Notes under the pieces: generated by a model | The model's database searches: none | What the model saw: the letters and a program-made list of their open reading frames with translations, nothing else | What the model was told of the DNA's origin: nothing | NCBI GenBank assembly: GCA_034432795.1 | Contig: DAOUBF010000044.1 | Span: 1 to 64,000, forward strand | DNA: 64,000 bases | DNA from: DAOUBF01 sp034432795 | GTDB taxonomy: Bacteria; Chloroflexota; Anaerolineae; DSLN01 | Direction: 5' to 3' | Part shown: positions 35,607-44,372 of the stretch, piece by piece | Layout: each line of letters begins with the position of its first letter | Position numbering within the stretch: position 1 is the stretch's first letter | Translations under genes and position numbers: made by a program

Positions 35607-36203
35607 ATGTCTGGCCTTGTTGACGACCGTTCACCCGTGTCTGAGATCGTCATCCGCCCGCTGACGCGGGCGGATATTGAACGCCTGCCGGAGATGGAGT
35701 TGAACTTCCAGGCCGAGGCGTACCTGGCGGTGGAAAAAGTGGTGGAGGGGCTGAACGTGACCTGGCGCCTGGTGGAGCGGCCCCTTGACCCGCCTTTCGT
35801 CAGTGTGGACTATAATATAGATGAACAGGACCGGGCCGAGATCGCCCAACGCCTGGAGGAAAACGACGGCCTGTACCTTGTCGCCGAGCACCAGGGGCGG
35901 CTGGTCGCCCTGCTTGACCTGGAGCGCGAAGCCTGGCGCGATACCGGCATGATCTGGAATATCGTCGTGGACCGGGCCTACCGGCGCCAGGGGCTGGGCA
36001 CGCGCCTGATGCAGCGGGCGATCACCTGGGGGCGGCGGCGCCGCCTGCGGGCGCTGGCGCTGGAGACGCAGACCAACAACCTGCCCGCCTGCCGTTTCTA
36101 TCAGAAAATGGGCTTCCAACTCTGCGGCCTGGACGATCATTTCTACTCCAACCACGATATTGAACGGAAGGAAGTGGCCCTGTTCTGGTACTACGAACTC
36201 TGA
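35607..36203 (+). CDS. GNAT acetyltransferase, streptothricin-acetyltransferase-like
   Basis: A 198-residue GNAT enzyme. The acetyl-CoA loop is RRQGLGTRL near residue 130, followed by LETQTNNLPACRFYQKMGFQLCGLDDHFYSN and VALFWYYEL. This closing pattern closely follows streptothricin acetyltransferases, which acetylate a lysine-type amine of the antibiotic. A housekeeping amine substrate is equally possible in an environmental bacterium. Its stop overlaps the start of the next GNAT gene by one base, so they are coupled. Confidence 0.8.
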   Translation: MSGLVDDRSPVSEIVIRPLTRADIERLPEMELNFQAEAYLAVEKVVEGLNVTWRLVERPLDPPFVSVDYNIDEQDRAEIAQRLEENDGLYLVAEHQGRLVALLDLEREAWRDTGMIWNIVVDRAYRRQGLGTRLMQRAITWGRRRRLRALALETQTNNLPACRFYQKMGFQLCGLDDHFYSNHDIERKEVALFWYYEL

Positions 36204-36922
36204 TGGCTGCGCTTTCACTGGAGGAACAACGCGCCGCGATCCGGCCACTCTTATCTTTGAGCGATCCGGGTGATGCGCTGGCGGTGTACTACGCACTCTA
36301 CCACGACCCCAGGCGCACCCAGTTGACGCTGCACTACGATACCAGCGGGCGTGTGGACGGGTTTGTGGCGGTGTGCCGCACCGGGCAGGACCTGTTCCGG
36401 CCCCTGGTGACCCTGCGCGCCCGCTCCCGGCCTGTCCTGGCCGAGTTGCTCCCCCAGGCGCTCCTCCCAGGCCGACCCTATACCTGTGTGGTGCCAGCGG
36501 AGATGGCCACCGCCATCAACGCAGCCGTAACGCTGAGCGCCCCTAGCCTGAACCTGATCTACGTCCTGGACCCGGATCGTTTCCAGCCGGTGATCAACGT
36601 GTTTGTGCAGCGGGCGCAGGGATTAGAGGGATCGCCGCGCATGGTCATCCGCTCCGGCGAACGCATCATTGCCGAGGCCGGCCTGAACTGGCGCTCCCCC
36701 TATTTCGCCGAGGTCTATGTCCACACAGAGCCTGCCGTGCGCGGGCGCGGTTATGGTCGCTCCGTTGTCGCCGCGCTGACCGCGCTGTTGCTGGAAGAAG
36801 GCGTGCGCCCCCTCTACGTCGTCGGTGAGGGGCACACCGAGTCCATCCAACTGGCCCAGAGCCTGGGCTATGTAGATAGCGGCGCACGCGAATACCAATG
36901 CGAGATCACCCTGAAACCCTAG
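36203..36922 (+). CDS. GNAT-family acetyltransferase
   Basis: A 239-residue protein with a GNAT fold in its C-terminal half: AEVYVHTEPAVRGRGYGRSVVAAL near residues 170-195 is the acetyl-CoA binding region. The N-terminal half (LSLSDPGDALAVYYALYHDPRRTQL...) is less typical and may bind the substrate. It is coupled to the preceding acetyltransferase by a one-base overlap (TGATG) and followed 14 bases later by purH. The substrate is not known. Confidence 0.8.
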   Translation: MAALSLEEQRAAIRPLLSLSDPGDALAVYYALYHDPRRTQLTLHYDTSGRVDGFVAVCRTGQDLFRPLVTLRARSRPVLAELLPQALLPGRPYTCVVPAEMATAINAAVTLSAPSLNLIYVLDPDRFQPVINVFVQRAQGLEGSPRMVIRSGERIIAEAGLNWRSPYFAEVYVHTEPAVRGRGYGRSVVAALTALLLEEGVRPLYVVGEGHTESIQLAQSLGYVDSGAREYQCEITLKP

Positions 36923-36936
36923 ACAGGAGGCACTTC

Positions 36937-38460
36937 ATGACCATCCAACGGGCACTGCTCAGCGTCTGGGATAAGACCGGCCTGATCCCATTTGCCGCCG
37001 GGCTGGTTGAAGCCGGGGCCGAATTGATCGCCAGCGGCGGCACAGGCCAGGCACTGCGCCAGGCCGGCCTGCCGGTGCGCACGACTGAGGAGGTAACCGG
37101 CTTCCCAGAGATGCTGAGGGGACGGGTGAAGACGTTGCACCCGGCCATCCACGCTGGTCTCCTGGCCCGCGACACTGCAGACGACCGGCGCGACCTGGCC
37201 GAACACGGCTGGGCGCCGATTGACCTGGTAGCGGTCAACCTCTACCCCTTCGCCGCCACTGTCGCCCGGCCCGACGCCACCCTGGAAGCAGCGATTGAGA
37301 ACATTGACATTGGGGGCGTAGCGCTGTTGCGCGCCGCCGCCAAGAACTTCGCCCGCGTCACCGTCATCTGCGACCCGGCGGACTATGCGCGTGTCCTGGA
37401 GGCCATCCGCCGGGAGGCGCTCTCGCCTGACCTGCGCCGCGAACTTGCCTACAAAGCCTTCGCCTATACCGCCGCCTATGACGCCGCCATCCGCGACTAC
37501 CTGGCGCCCCCGGCGGCCGCAGATGAACCTCCGGCTCACCTGCGGCTGGACCTGACGCGCATCCAGACCTTGCGCTATGGCGAGAACCCCCACCAGGTCG
37601 CCGCCCTATATTCCCCGGACCCCACGGCGGGGCCGCTTGGCGGGCGGCAATTGCAGGGCAAGCAGCTTTCTTATAACAACCTGCTGGACCTGGACGCCGC
37701 CTGGCGCGCCGCCCTCTCTTTCCCCGACCCAACCATCGTCATTGTCAAGCACCTCACGCCTTGCGGTATCGCCAGCGCCGCAACGCTGGCCGAGGCCTGG
37801 CCTGCGGCGCTGGCCTCCGACCCGGTCTCGGCTTTCGGCGGTGTGATCGCCGCCAACCGCCCCTTTGATGGCGCGGCGGCTGAGGCCCTGGGCGGGCTGT
37901 TTATTGAGGCTATCGCTGCACCGGCGTTCACGGCTGAGGCGCGGGAACACCTGGCCCGACGGGTGAATTGCCGCCTGCTGGAGATGGGCCAGGAGGCCTT
38001 CCCCTGGGTGCCCTGGGAGATGCGCAGCGTGCGCCAGGGCCTGCTGCTGCAGTCGCTGGACCTGGGCGATGAGGCTGAGTGGCAGGTCGTCACGCGCCGG
38101 GCGCCGGATGCACGGGAGAGGGTGGCATTGCGCTTTGCCTGGCGTGCCTGCCAGCATGTCAAATCCAACGCCATCGTCCTGGCGCAGGGGACGGCGACTG
38201 TGGGCATCGGCGGCGGCCTGCCCAGCCGGGTGGACGCGGTGAAACTGGCGGTAGCCAAGGCGGGCGAACGGGCGCAAGGCGCAGCCCTGGCCTCGGATGC
38301 GTTCTTCCCCTTCCCCGACGGCGTTGAAGAGGCGGCGCAGGCGGGCGTAACCGCCATCGTCCAGCCCGGCGGCTCGGTGCGCGACGCCGAGGTCATCGCC
38401 GCCGCCGACCGGCTGGGCCTGGCGATGTGCTTCACCGGCGTGCGCCATTTCCGCCATTGA
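36937..38460 (+). CDS. purH: Bifunctional AICAR transformylase/IMP cyclohydrolase
   Basis: A 507-residue enzyme for the last two steps of IMP synthesis. The N-terminal MGS-like cyclohydrolase domain covers about residues 1-190 (ALLSVWDKTGLIPFA, ASGGTGQALRQAG, MLRGRVKTLHPAIHAGLL). The transformylase domain has LRYGENPHQVAALY, IVKHLTPCGIA and the closing HVKSNAIVLAQ and AVQPGGSVRDAEVIAAAD-like segments. GGAGG lies 8 bases before the ATG at 36937, which decides the start over a longer frame. It is the last gene of a rightward run with two acetyltransferases. Confidence 0.96.
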   Translation: MTIQRALLSVWDKTGLIPFAAGLVEAGAELIASGGTGQALRQAGLPVRTTEEVTGFPEMLRGRVKTLHPAIHAGLLARDTADDRRDLAEHGWAPIDLVAVNLYPFAATVARPDATLEAAIENIDIGGVALLRAAAKNFARVTVICDPADYARVLEAIRREALSPDLRRELAYKAFAYTAAYDAAIRDYLAPPAAADEPPAHLRLDLTRIQTLRYGENPHQVAALYSPDPTAGPLGGRQLQGKQLSYNNLLDLDAAWRAALSFPDPTIVIVKHLTPCGIASAATLAEAWPAALASDPVSAFGGVIAANRPFDGAAAEALGGLFIEAIAAPAFTAEAREHLARRVNCRLLEMGQEAFPWVPWEMRSVRQGLLLQSLDLGDEAEWQVVTRRAPDARERVALRFAWRACQHVKSNAIVLAQGTATVGIGGGLPSRVDAVKLAVAKAGERAQGAALASDAFFPFPDGVEEAAQAGVTAIVQPGGSVRDAEVIAAADRLGLAMCFTGVRHFRH

Positions 38461-38484
38461 AGAACGAACGACAGTCCATCTCCA

Positions 38485-40899
38485 TCAGCCAGGTTGTCGG
38501 CTCCGTTTTCTGATCATAAGTGCCACAATCGCCGAGAGGCCCCCCAGGCCACCCAACGCGGCGAAAATGCCCACAGACAGGCTGCTAGCTGGCGGTTGGG
38601 GCTGCGTTGGGATGGTGGGCAGAGGGGTTGGCGTGGTCGTCGGGCTGCCTGGCGCGTTTATTGGCTGAGGCGTGGCCGTCGGGAGCAGAACCAGCGGATC
38701 GCCTGCGCCCTCAACAGTCTCATACGCAATACCGTCCAGGACGACGATCACGCGCGGCCCCAGAGCGAAGACTGGCCCCAACTCAGGCCGGGCCGCAAGC
38801 AGCCGGAAGTAGTCGTCCGAGCCGAAGCCCACGCGGGTTGTCTTCATTTGTGAAGGGTCAAAGGCCGTATCAATCCACACGCCATCGCGCAGGACGAAGG
38901 TCTTGCTGCCAACAACCTTAACCACCCCGTAGGATTCGCTGCCTGGGTCACCGCCGCCACCCAGCGGGGCAGCGTAAGCCTGCCCGGCATCGCGGAGTTC
39001 GCGCTCTGCCTGGCTGCGGAAGACCGCGCCTGCACCCGCCTGTGGCACTGCGGGCGCCGTCGCCAGCGCCTCGGTGACGATGCGCTGCTGGCCTTCCCGT
39101 GTCAGCGCGTCCTCCTCCTGCACCAGATAGGACGTGTAGGGCGTAACAATGCCATAGCGGATACTCAGTTTGACAATGGCGTCTATGGTCTCCTCATCCG
39201 GGCCATTCAAGCGGATCTGGGTCAGCAGGTTGCCGATGGCGCGCGTGGCCCACAGGCGCGGAATGAACGCCTCTCCCCCCTCCGGGCGGAAGACCTGATC
39301 GGGATAGGTAAACCGCTGCTCCACGCCGTTGATCTGGCCGGAGAGCGTGATCGTAGCCGGGCCGCCCTGCCGATACCGCCCGGCCACGATAAGCTGTGAC
39401 CCGGCGAACAGGTCGGGCAGCGGGTCGGGATAGACCTCCTCCACCGTCACGCCCGCGACCTCCAGCCTGAGATCGGTCAGGAGCGGCGTCTGCACTTTGG
39501 CGTAAAAGCTGGAGACCGCCTCATCCAGAGGCTCATCGGGCCGGACGTAGGCGCTGGCGCCGTGATGCTCCTGGGCCAGGGTATCCAGCAGGGCCGTGTT
39601 AACGTCATAGCCGACGCCGAAGGCAAACAGCCGCACGTTGTCGGGCGCGGCCTGGGCGACATTCCGTAAGATGTCGTCCACGTTGGTGACGCCGACGGTG
39701 GGCAGGCCATCGGTCAGAAAGATCAACACGGTCGTGCGCTCACGATCCACCTGGCTCATCGCCTCCAGCAGTGCGCGGTTAATGTCCGTGCCCCCACTGG
39801 CCTCCAGGCGGCGCACGAACTCACGCGCCTCCGTTGCTTCGCTGGCCGGGCGCAACCCCTCGGCATACTGCCTGAGGCCGGTGCTGAAGGCGATGACGTT
39901 GAAGCGATCCTCCGGGTTCAAATGGGCCAGGATGTAGGTCAAGGCTTCCTTGGCCTGGCGGAGCTTATCGCCCTCCATGCTGCCGGAGGTATCCAGGACG
40001 ATGAGCACGTCTTTAGCCACGACCTGGGCCTGGTCAATCTCCACCTTAGGCGCGACCAAGAGCAGGAAGAAGCCATCCTCATCGCCTTCGCGGAAGCTCA
40101 GCAGGTTCAGCCCAACGGCCTCCCCGGCCACACTGTAGTACAGCTCAAAGTCGGTTTCCGGGCGGACGTGGGTCTCTTCGTAGCTGACCACAGCGTGATG
40201 GTCGCCGTCGCGATCAATAGCGATCTTGTGGCTGGGTGAGTAAATGGATTTAAGCGGCGCAGTGGAGCGGATGTCCACCTGAACGGAGACCTCCTGGAGG
40301 GGGCGGGCGGAGAATTTCTCCGTGTTCAGGGGATAAACATAGTGGACCAGCCCACCCTCGGCGGGCAAGACCTGGCTGTAGGTGAGTTCAATACGACGCT
40401 CCTCGCCGGGTGGGATAGGGAAGATGCTGGCCTGGACCGCGCCCCGACCGATGTACTCCAACAGCGCCGGGTCGCGCCGCTGACGCACGATTTCCTCGTA
40501 GATAGCGCGGGCCTCCTCGCGGCTGAGCAGCTTGCCCTCTATCCGCGCCCCATCCACCCACATGGCGAAGTCGGATACGGCAGCCTCGGCAGGCAGAGGG
40601 AACAGGTACGTGCCTTCAAGGGTATAGGGTTGCTCGTTGACGAAGACCTGGTCCACGTGCGTCGTGGCCACGCCGTCCTGGATCGTCACCGTGACGCGGT
40701 GGTATTTGACAGTCAGGCTGGAGAAAGGTGGGCAGGGTCTGGGCGGGCACTCCAGGCAGGGCGGCATCTGGGGCTGGGGGCAGGGCGGGCCGGGCGGCGG
40801 GTCCACGATGATGATCCCGTCGGCGGCGGCAGGCGCAGCCAGCCCCAGCAGGCCAACGCAGATGGCGAAAACCAGGACAACGGCGGTGCGTGTGTTCAT
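38485..40899 (-). CDS. Surface VIT/von Willebrand factor A domain protein
   Basis: An 804-residue exported protein with a signal peptide (VVLVFAICVGLLGLAAPAAA). A VIT domain covers about residues 60-190 (VDQVFVNEQPYTLEGTYLFPLP, DFAMWVDGARIEGKLLSREEARAIYEE). The vWA domain begins near residue 295 with the MIDAS motif DTSGSMEGD and continues with TDGLPTVG. The end has a Pro/Thr linker, one membrane segment (VGIFAALGGLGGLSAIVALMI) and a basic tail, which anchor it in the membrane. The VIT-VWA order is that of inter-alpha-trypsin-inhibitor heavy-chain-like proteins. It probably binds a partner in a metal-dependent way. It stands alone. Confidence 0.88.
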   Translation of the reverse strand: MNTRTAVVLVFAICVGLLGLAAPAAADGIIIVDPPPGPPCPQPQMPPCLECPPRPCPPFSSLTVKYHRVTVTIQDGVATTHVDQVFVNEQPYTLEGTYLFPLPAEAAVSDFAMWVDGARIEGKLLSREEARAIYEEIVRQRRDPALLEYIGRGAVQASIFPIPPGEERRIELTYSQVLPAEGGLVHYVYPLNTEKFSARPLQEVSVQVDIRSTAPLKSIYSPSHKIAIDRDGDHHAVVSYEETHVRPETDFELYYSVAGEAVGLNLLSFREGDEDGFFLLLVAPKVEIDQAQVVAKDVLIVLDTSGSMEGDKLRQAKEALTYILAHLNPEDRFNVIAFSTGLRQYAEGLRPASEATEAREFVRRLEASGGTDINRALLEAMSQVDRERTTVLIFLTDGLPTVGVTNVDDILRNVAQAAPDNVRLFAFGVGYDVNTALLDTLAQEHHGASAYVRPDEPLDEAVSSFYAKVQTPLLTDLRLEVAGVTVEEVYPDPLPDLFAGSQLIVAGRYRQGGPATITLSGQINGVEQRFTYPDQVFRPEGGEAFIPRLWATRAIGNLLTQIRLNGPDEETIDAIVKLSIRYGIVTPYTSYLVQEEDALTREGQQRIVTEALATAPAVPQAGAGAVFRSQAERELRDAGQAYAAPLGGGGDPGSESYGVVKVVGSKTFVLRDGVWIDTAFDPSQMKTTRVGFGSDDYFRLLAARPELGPVFALGPRVIVVLDGIAYETVEGAGDPLVLLPTATPQPINAPGSPTTTPTPLPTIPTQPQPPASSLSVGIFAALGGLGGLSAIVALMIRKRSRQPG

Positions 40900-41009
40900 G
40901 CTTGAGCCTCCATCCTTCTTCTGCTCGCTAGACGCGCAGCAGAGCGGAAATGTTCCGCCGGAATGGAACGGAGGGCGTATTTCAGACGGCCCTATGTCGC
41001 CGGGCTACA

Positions 41010-41124
41010 CTCCCTCCCTGCCTCTCTCCCCCCCTTATAGGGGAGGGAACTCACCCCCTCCCCCTGGATGGGGGAGGGTGGGGGATAACCAATCGGGTCA
41101 ATTGCCCCAAATCTGATATACACC
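41010..41124. repeat. GC-rich palindromic repeats with shared tail (copy 9)
   Basis: Two palindromes of the common family, followed by GGGTCA and a tail ending CCCAAATCTGATATACACC (to 41124). The same order of parts occurs at 32790-32928, so these are two copies of one compound element. It lies just upstream of the promoter of the S1-like gene. Confidence 0.75.
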
Positions 41125-41141
41125 CCTGGCCCGATCTGCGA

Positions 41142-41170
41142 TTGACAAATGCAATCATCAGGTGTAGAAT
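41142..41170 (+). promoter_or_regulatory. Strong sigma70 promoter of the S1-like gene
   Basis: TTGACA (41142-41147), 17 bases, TAGAAT (41165-41170), one mismatch from consensus. Transcription from about 41177 gives a leader of about 240 bases. A 7-bp hairpin, ACGTTGA-gagca-TCAACGT, sits near its 5' end (41194-41212). Confidence 0.85.
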
Positions 41171-41415
41171 GAAAGTAAGGCAGGAGCCAGTGGACGTTGA
41201 GAGCATCAACGTTTCATGCCAGCGTGTGGGGTCCGGCGGCTTGGAAGTGCGCCGCCCATCTCGGTTCAGGTCAATCGGGTCAGCCTATGACAGGTGGATA
41301 ACTGAACGTATGGGCAAAGGCTAGCGGGCCAATCTTTCTCCGGACACCACCGCTCGGCACCGGGCCGTTCGTGCAGGCGGCCACCAGGTTTGCCGGGCGT
41401 TTTTGTTCATTCGTT

Positions 41416-42627
41416 ATGGTGGGTTCAGAGACGGAACAGAACGAATTTAGCGACCTGCAAGCGTTTCTCGATGAAGCCTATCGTTACCAGCGACCGGAGC
41501 GGGGCGATATCCGCATGGGGACGATCATCTCCCTAGATCGCGAGGGGGCGATTGTGGACCTGGGCCTCAAACGGGATGCGTTCGTCCCGCAGAGCGACAT
41601 CGCTCAGCTTAGCCCACAGGAGCGCGAGACCATCCAGGTGGGCGCGGAGGTGCCGGTGTATATCGTCCGCACTGAGGACGAGGAGGGCAACCTGATCGGC
41701 TCATTCCACCAGGCGCTGTTGAACAAGGATTGGCTCATCGCGGAACGCTACTTGCAGAGCGGCGAGGTCTGGGAAGGGCGCGTCGTGGGCACCAATCGCG
41801 GTGGCCTGATCGTCAAGTTCGGCGACATTCGCGGCTTTGTGCCCGCTTCGCACGTCACCGGCCTGCCCCAGGGGCTGACCGAAGAGGAACGTCAGCGCCG
41901 CCTGCAAAGCATGGTCGGGCAAACCTTCGGCTTCAAGGTGATTGAGGTCCACCCCCGCCGCCGCCTGGTCCTGTCGCAGCGCGAGGCCGAGCGCGATTAC
42001 CGCGACCTGCGCAAGGAACGGCTGCTGGCCGAGATCCAAGAGGGTCAGGTGCGGCGCGGCGTGGTCACCGGCCTGCGCGACTTCGGCGCATTTGTGGACC
42101 TGGGGGGCGCGGACGGCCTGATCCATATTTCGGAGTTGAGTTGGGGGCGGCTCAAGCACCCCCGCGAGGTGCTTAAGGTCGGCCAGGAAGTGGAGGTGCT
42201 GGTCCTGCGCATTGACCCCCAGCGCAAGCGCATCGCCCTCAGCCTGAAGCGCCTGCAACCCAACCCCTGGGTTCAGGTGGAGGAACGCTACTACGTGGGC
42301 CAATTGGTGGAGGGCACGGTGACGCGCCTGATGAACTTTGGCGCGTTTGTGGAAATTGAGCCGGGGCTGGAGGGCCTGCTGCATCTCTCGCAGATCAGCT
42401 CGCCGCCCCCCTCTAAGCCGGAGGAGGCCCTAAGCGAAGGGGACCGGCTGGTGCTACGCATCATCAGCATTGAGCCGCAGGAACAGCGCATCGGCCTGAG
42501 CCTGAAGGACGTGAGCGAGCGCGAGCGGGCGCGCTTCCTGGAGAAACGCCGGGCCGCGCCCTCGGACAATGGCGCACACCAGGACCAGCCTCAGCCCCAG
42601 CCCCAGGCCGTAGACGATGGCGGGTAG
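41416..42627 (+). CDS. Ribosomal protein S1-like RNA-binding protein (four S1 domains)
   Basis: A 403-residue protein with four S1 OB-fold repeats, starting near residues 35 (GDIRMGTIISLDREGAIVDLGLKRDAFVP), 118 (GEVWEGRVVGTNRGGLIVKFGDIRGFVP), 200 (GQVRRGVVTGLRDFGAFVDLGGADGLIH) and 285 (GQLVEGTVTRLMNFGAFVEIEPGLEGLLH). Repeats 3 and 4 are the best preserved. This is the short form of S1 seen in several Gram-positive and Chloroflexota lineages, where E. coli has six repeats. It should help mRNA binding at the ribosome. The ATG at 41416 has no strong ribosome site. It is followed by S21 and IF-1 genes, a translation cluster. Confidence 0.9.
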   Translation: MVGSETEQNEFSDLQAFLDEAYRYQRPERGDIRMGTIISLDREGAIVDLGLKRDAFVPQSDIAQLSPQERETIQVGAEVPVYIVRTEDEEGNLIGSFHQALLNKDWLIAERYLQSGEVWEGRVVGTNRGGLIVKFGDIRGFVPASHVTGLPQGLTEEERQRRLQSMVGQTFGFKVIEVHPRRRLVLSQREAERDYRDLRKERLLAEIQEGQVRRGVVTGLRDFGAFVDLGGADGLIHISELSWGRLKHPREVLKVGQEVEVLVLRIDPQRKRIALSLKRLQPNPWVQVEERYYVGQLVEGTVTRLMNFGAFVEIEPGLEGLLHLSQISSPPPSKPEEALSEGDRLVLRIISIEPQEQRIGLSLKDVSERERARFLEKRRAAPSDNGAHQDQPQPQPQAVDDGG

Positions 42628-42754
42628 GAGGAACGCCGCGTGCTGCGCCCGTACCTTAGCGTATAATCATCGGACGCTGGCGATTTGGCGTATAGGATCA
42701 CAGAAGGTAGTGGGGTGACGTGTACGATACAAAGGATGGAGAGGGGGTGACAGG

Positions 42755-42964
42755 ATGACGACGGTGACACTGCGACCGAACGAGTCGCAGGAGAGCCTGC
42801 TGCGGCGCTTTCGCAAGAAGGTGATGAAGAATGGCGTGTTAAGCGCAGTGCGACGCAAGCGTTGGTATATCTCCAAGAGCGAGTTGCGGCGTATTGAAAA
42901 GAAGCGCGCGATCCGCCGTTCCCGCCGGCGGGAGCGACGCCAGCTTGAAGAAGAACTGGAGTAA
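42755..42964 (+). CDS. rpsU: Small ribosomal subunit protein S21
   Basis: A 69-residue, very basic protein matching bS21: VTLRPNESQESLLRRFRKKVMKNGVLSAVRRKRWYISK with a charged Arg/Lys/Glu C-terminal helix. It sits at the 30S platform near the anti-Shine-Dalgarno sequence. A TATAAT at 42662-42667 could be its -10 box, though I find no good -35. GGAGAGGGGGTGACAGG precedes the ATG. Confidence 0.9.
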   Translation: MTTVTLRPNESQESLLRRFRKKVMKNGVLSAVRRKRWYISKSELRRIEKKRAIRRSRRRERRQLEEELE

Positions 42965-42975
42965 GCTCAGAGCAG

Positions 42976-43020
42976 CCAGGAGCAGTCGCCAGCTATCAAC
43001 TATCTGGCGACTGCTCCTGG
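42976..43020. promoter_or_regulatory. 17-bp perfect hairpin between rpsU and infA
   Basis: CCAGGAGCAGTCGCCAG pairs exactly with CTGGCGACTGCTCCTGG across an 11-base loop. It begins 12 bases after the rpsU stop and ends 27 bases before infA. There is no T-run, so it may be an RNA-processing or stability stem, or a small interspersed repeat. Confidence 0.65.
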
Positions 43021-43047
43021 TTGCCGACGACTGAACGAAAGGGGCGC

Positions 43048-43311
43048 ATGGCCGCAAAATCCAAAGAGGAGAAGATTGAGGTTGAAGGCACGGTAGTGGA
43101 AGCGCTGCCGGGGACGATGTTCCGTGTCCAGTTGGACACCGGCCATGAGGTGCTGGCCTATCTCTCCGGCAAAATGCGCAAGTACTACATCCGCATCCTG
43201 CTCGGTGATCGGGTGCGCGTGGAGCTATCGCCCTATGACCTGACACGCGGTCGCATCACCTATCGCTTCAAGAAGCGCGGCGTGCCCGAAGAGGAAGAAG
43301 AGTTCTTCTAA
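43048..43311 (+). CDS. infA: Translation initiation factor IF-1
   Basis: An 87-residue IF-1 with the OB-fold pattern IEVEGTVVEALPGTMFRVQLDTGHEVLAYLSGKMRKYYIRILLGDRVRVELSPYD and RGRITYR. It is longer than the usual 72 residues because of a charged start (MAAKSKEEK) and an acidic end (PEEEEEFF). AAAGGGGCGC precedes the ATG at 43048. It binds the 30S A site during initiation. Its stop overlaps the stop of the convergent LLM oxidoreductase gene by a few bases. Confidence 0.95.
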   Translation: MAAKSKEEKIEVEGTVVEALPGTMFRVQLDTGHEVLAYLSGKMRKYYIRILLGDRVRVELSPYDLTRGRITYRFKKRGVPEEEEEFF

Positions 43312-44372
43312 AGCGTTCCCTTCTCCTGCTGGCTCTGGCGAAAGGCGACGATGAAGCGCTGCCAGCCCGCCTCATCCCGGCCTGGGATAAAGGGCTGATA
43401 CAGCGCCAGCCGGTCAAGCAGGCCCGCATACCTGGCCTGTAACCGAACGGCCACCTCCTCCCAGGTGCCGCTGACGGCAAAGGCATCCAATTGCTCATCG
43501 CTGATCGCCCCTGGCATCTCCGCCCACTGCCCCCGCGCCGCCAGCGCCGAGAGCCGCTCGCCGGTCGCCTCCCAACCATGTTGTGCCCATACGGCCCGAT
43601 AGGAAGGCGTTGAGCCATAGAACGCGATCTGCCGACGGACCTCCTCGCGCGCTCTGGCCCGCTCAGCCTCACTCTCCCCCACGATGGCGAAAGCGGCTGT
43701 CGCCAGTTGGATGTCGTCCCGCCCCCGGCCAGAGGCGGCGGCGCCCGCCATAATGTGGGGCAGAATGACCTGCTGCAGGTACTCCCGCGTATGGAAGGGG
43801 TGAACGTGAAACCCATCGGCGACCTCGCCCGCCAGCCGGCATAACCGCGCATTAACGCCAGCGATATAGATGGGAATGGTCGGGTGCTCAATGGGGCCGG
43901 GGTTGAAGAAGGGCGTCATCAAGGTGAACGTGTAGAAGCGACCACGCCAGTGGAGGCGCGTACCGTGTTGCCAGCAGTCCCAGAAGGCCCGGATGCCCTG
44001 GATGGCCTCGCGTAATTTGGGCACAGGCGCCTCCCAGGGCATGCCGAAGCGGCGCTCAATATGGGCCTTCACCTGCGTTCCCAGGCCCAGGTTGAAGCGC
44101 CCACCGGAGAGCGCGGCCAGGTCCCAGGCGCTGTAGGCCAGGAGCGCCGGGCTGCGGGCGAAGGCGATGGCCACCGCAGTGCCCAGTTCAATCCGTTCGG
44201 TGTGCTCTGCGGCCAACGCCAGCACCTGGAAGGGGTCGTGCTGGACTTCGCCGACCCACAGCCCATCAAAGCCCAGCGCCTCCGCTGCGCGTGCCGCCTC
44301 CGGCACGTCGCGGAGACGGGAAACATAGAGGGTCGCGTCTAGTTTCATGCTAGTGGTACGTGTTATGATCAT
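43308..44372 (-). CDS. LLM-class (luciferase-like, probably F420-dependent) oxidoreductase
   Basis: A 354-residue TIM-barrel oxidoreductase of the bacterial luciferase-like family. Matching pieces are EAARAAEALGFDGLWVGEVQHDPF, IELGTAVAIAFARSP, LSGGRFNLGLGTQVKAHIERRFG and IYIAGVNARLCRLAGEVADGFHVHPF, a pattern seen in F420-dependent members. An internal ATG at 44348 (MKLDATLYVS) matches the usual family start. However, the ATG at 44372 overlaps the stop of the TaqI-like fragment (ATGA), so coupled initiation there is plausible. It should use F420 or FMN to oxidise or reduce an unknown substrate. Confidence 0.85.
   Translation of the reverse strand: MIITRTTSMKLDATLYVSRLRDVPEAARAAEALGFDGLWVGEVQHDPFQVLALAAEHTERIELGTAVAIAFARSPALLAYSAWDLAALSGGRFNLGLGTQVKAHIERRFGMPWEAPVPKLREAIQGIRAFWDCWQHGTRLHWRGRFYTFTLMTPFFNPGPIEHPTIPIYIAGVNARLCRLAGEVADGFHVHPFHTREYLQQVILPHIMAGAAASGRGRDDIQLATAAFAIVGESEAERARAREEVRRQIAFYGSTPSYRAVWAQHGWEATGERLSALAARGQWAEMPGAISDEQLDAFAVSGTWEEVAVRLQARYAGLLDRLALYQPFIPGRDEAGWQRFIVAFRQSQQEKGTL

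Noticed and set aside
35607..36203. Streptothricin resistance gene acquired by transfer
   Set aside because: Base composition matches the neighbours, there is no mobile element beside it, and it is coupled to another acetyltransferase gene, so a resident enzyme is more likely.
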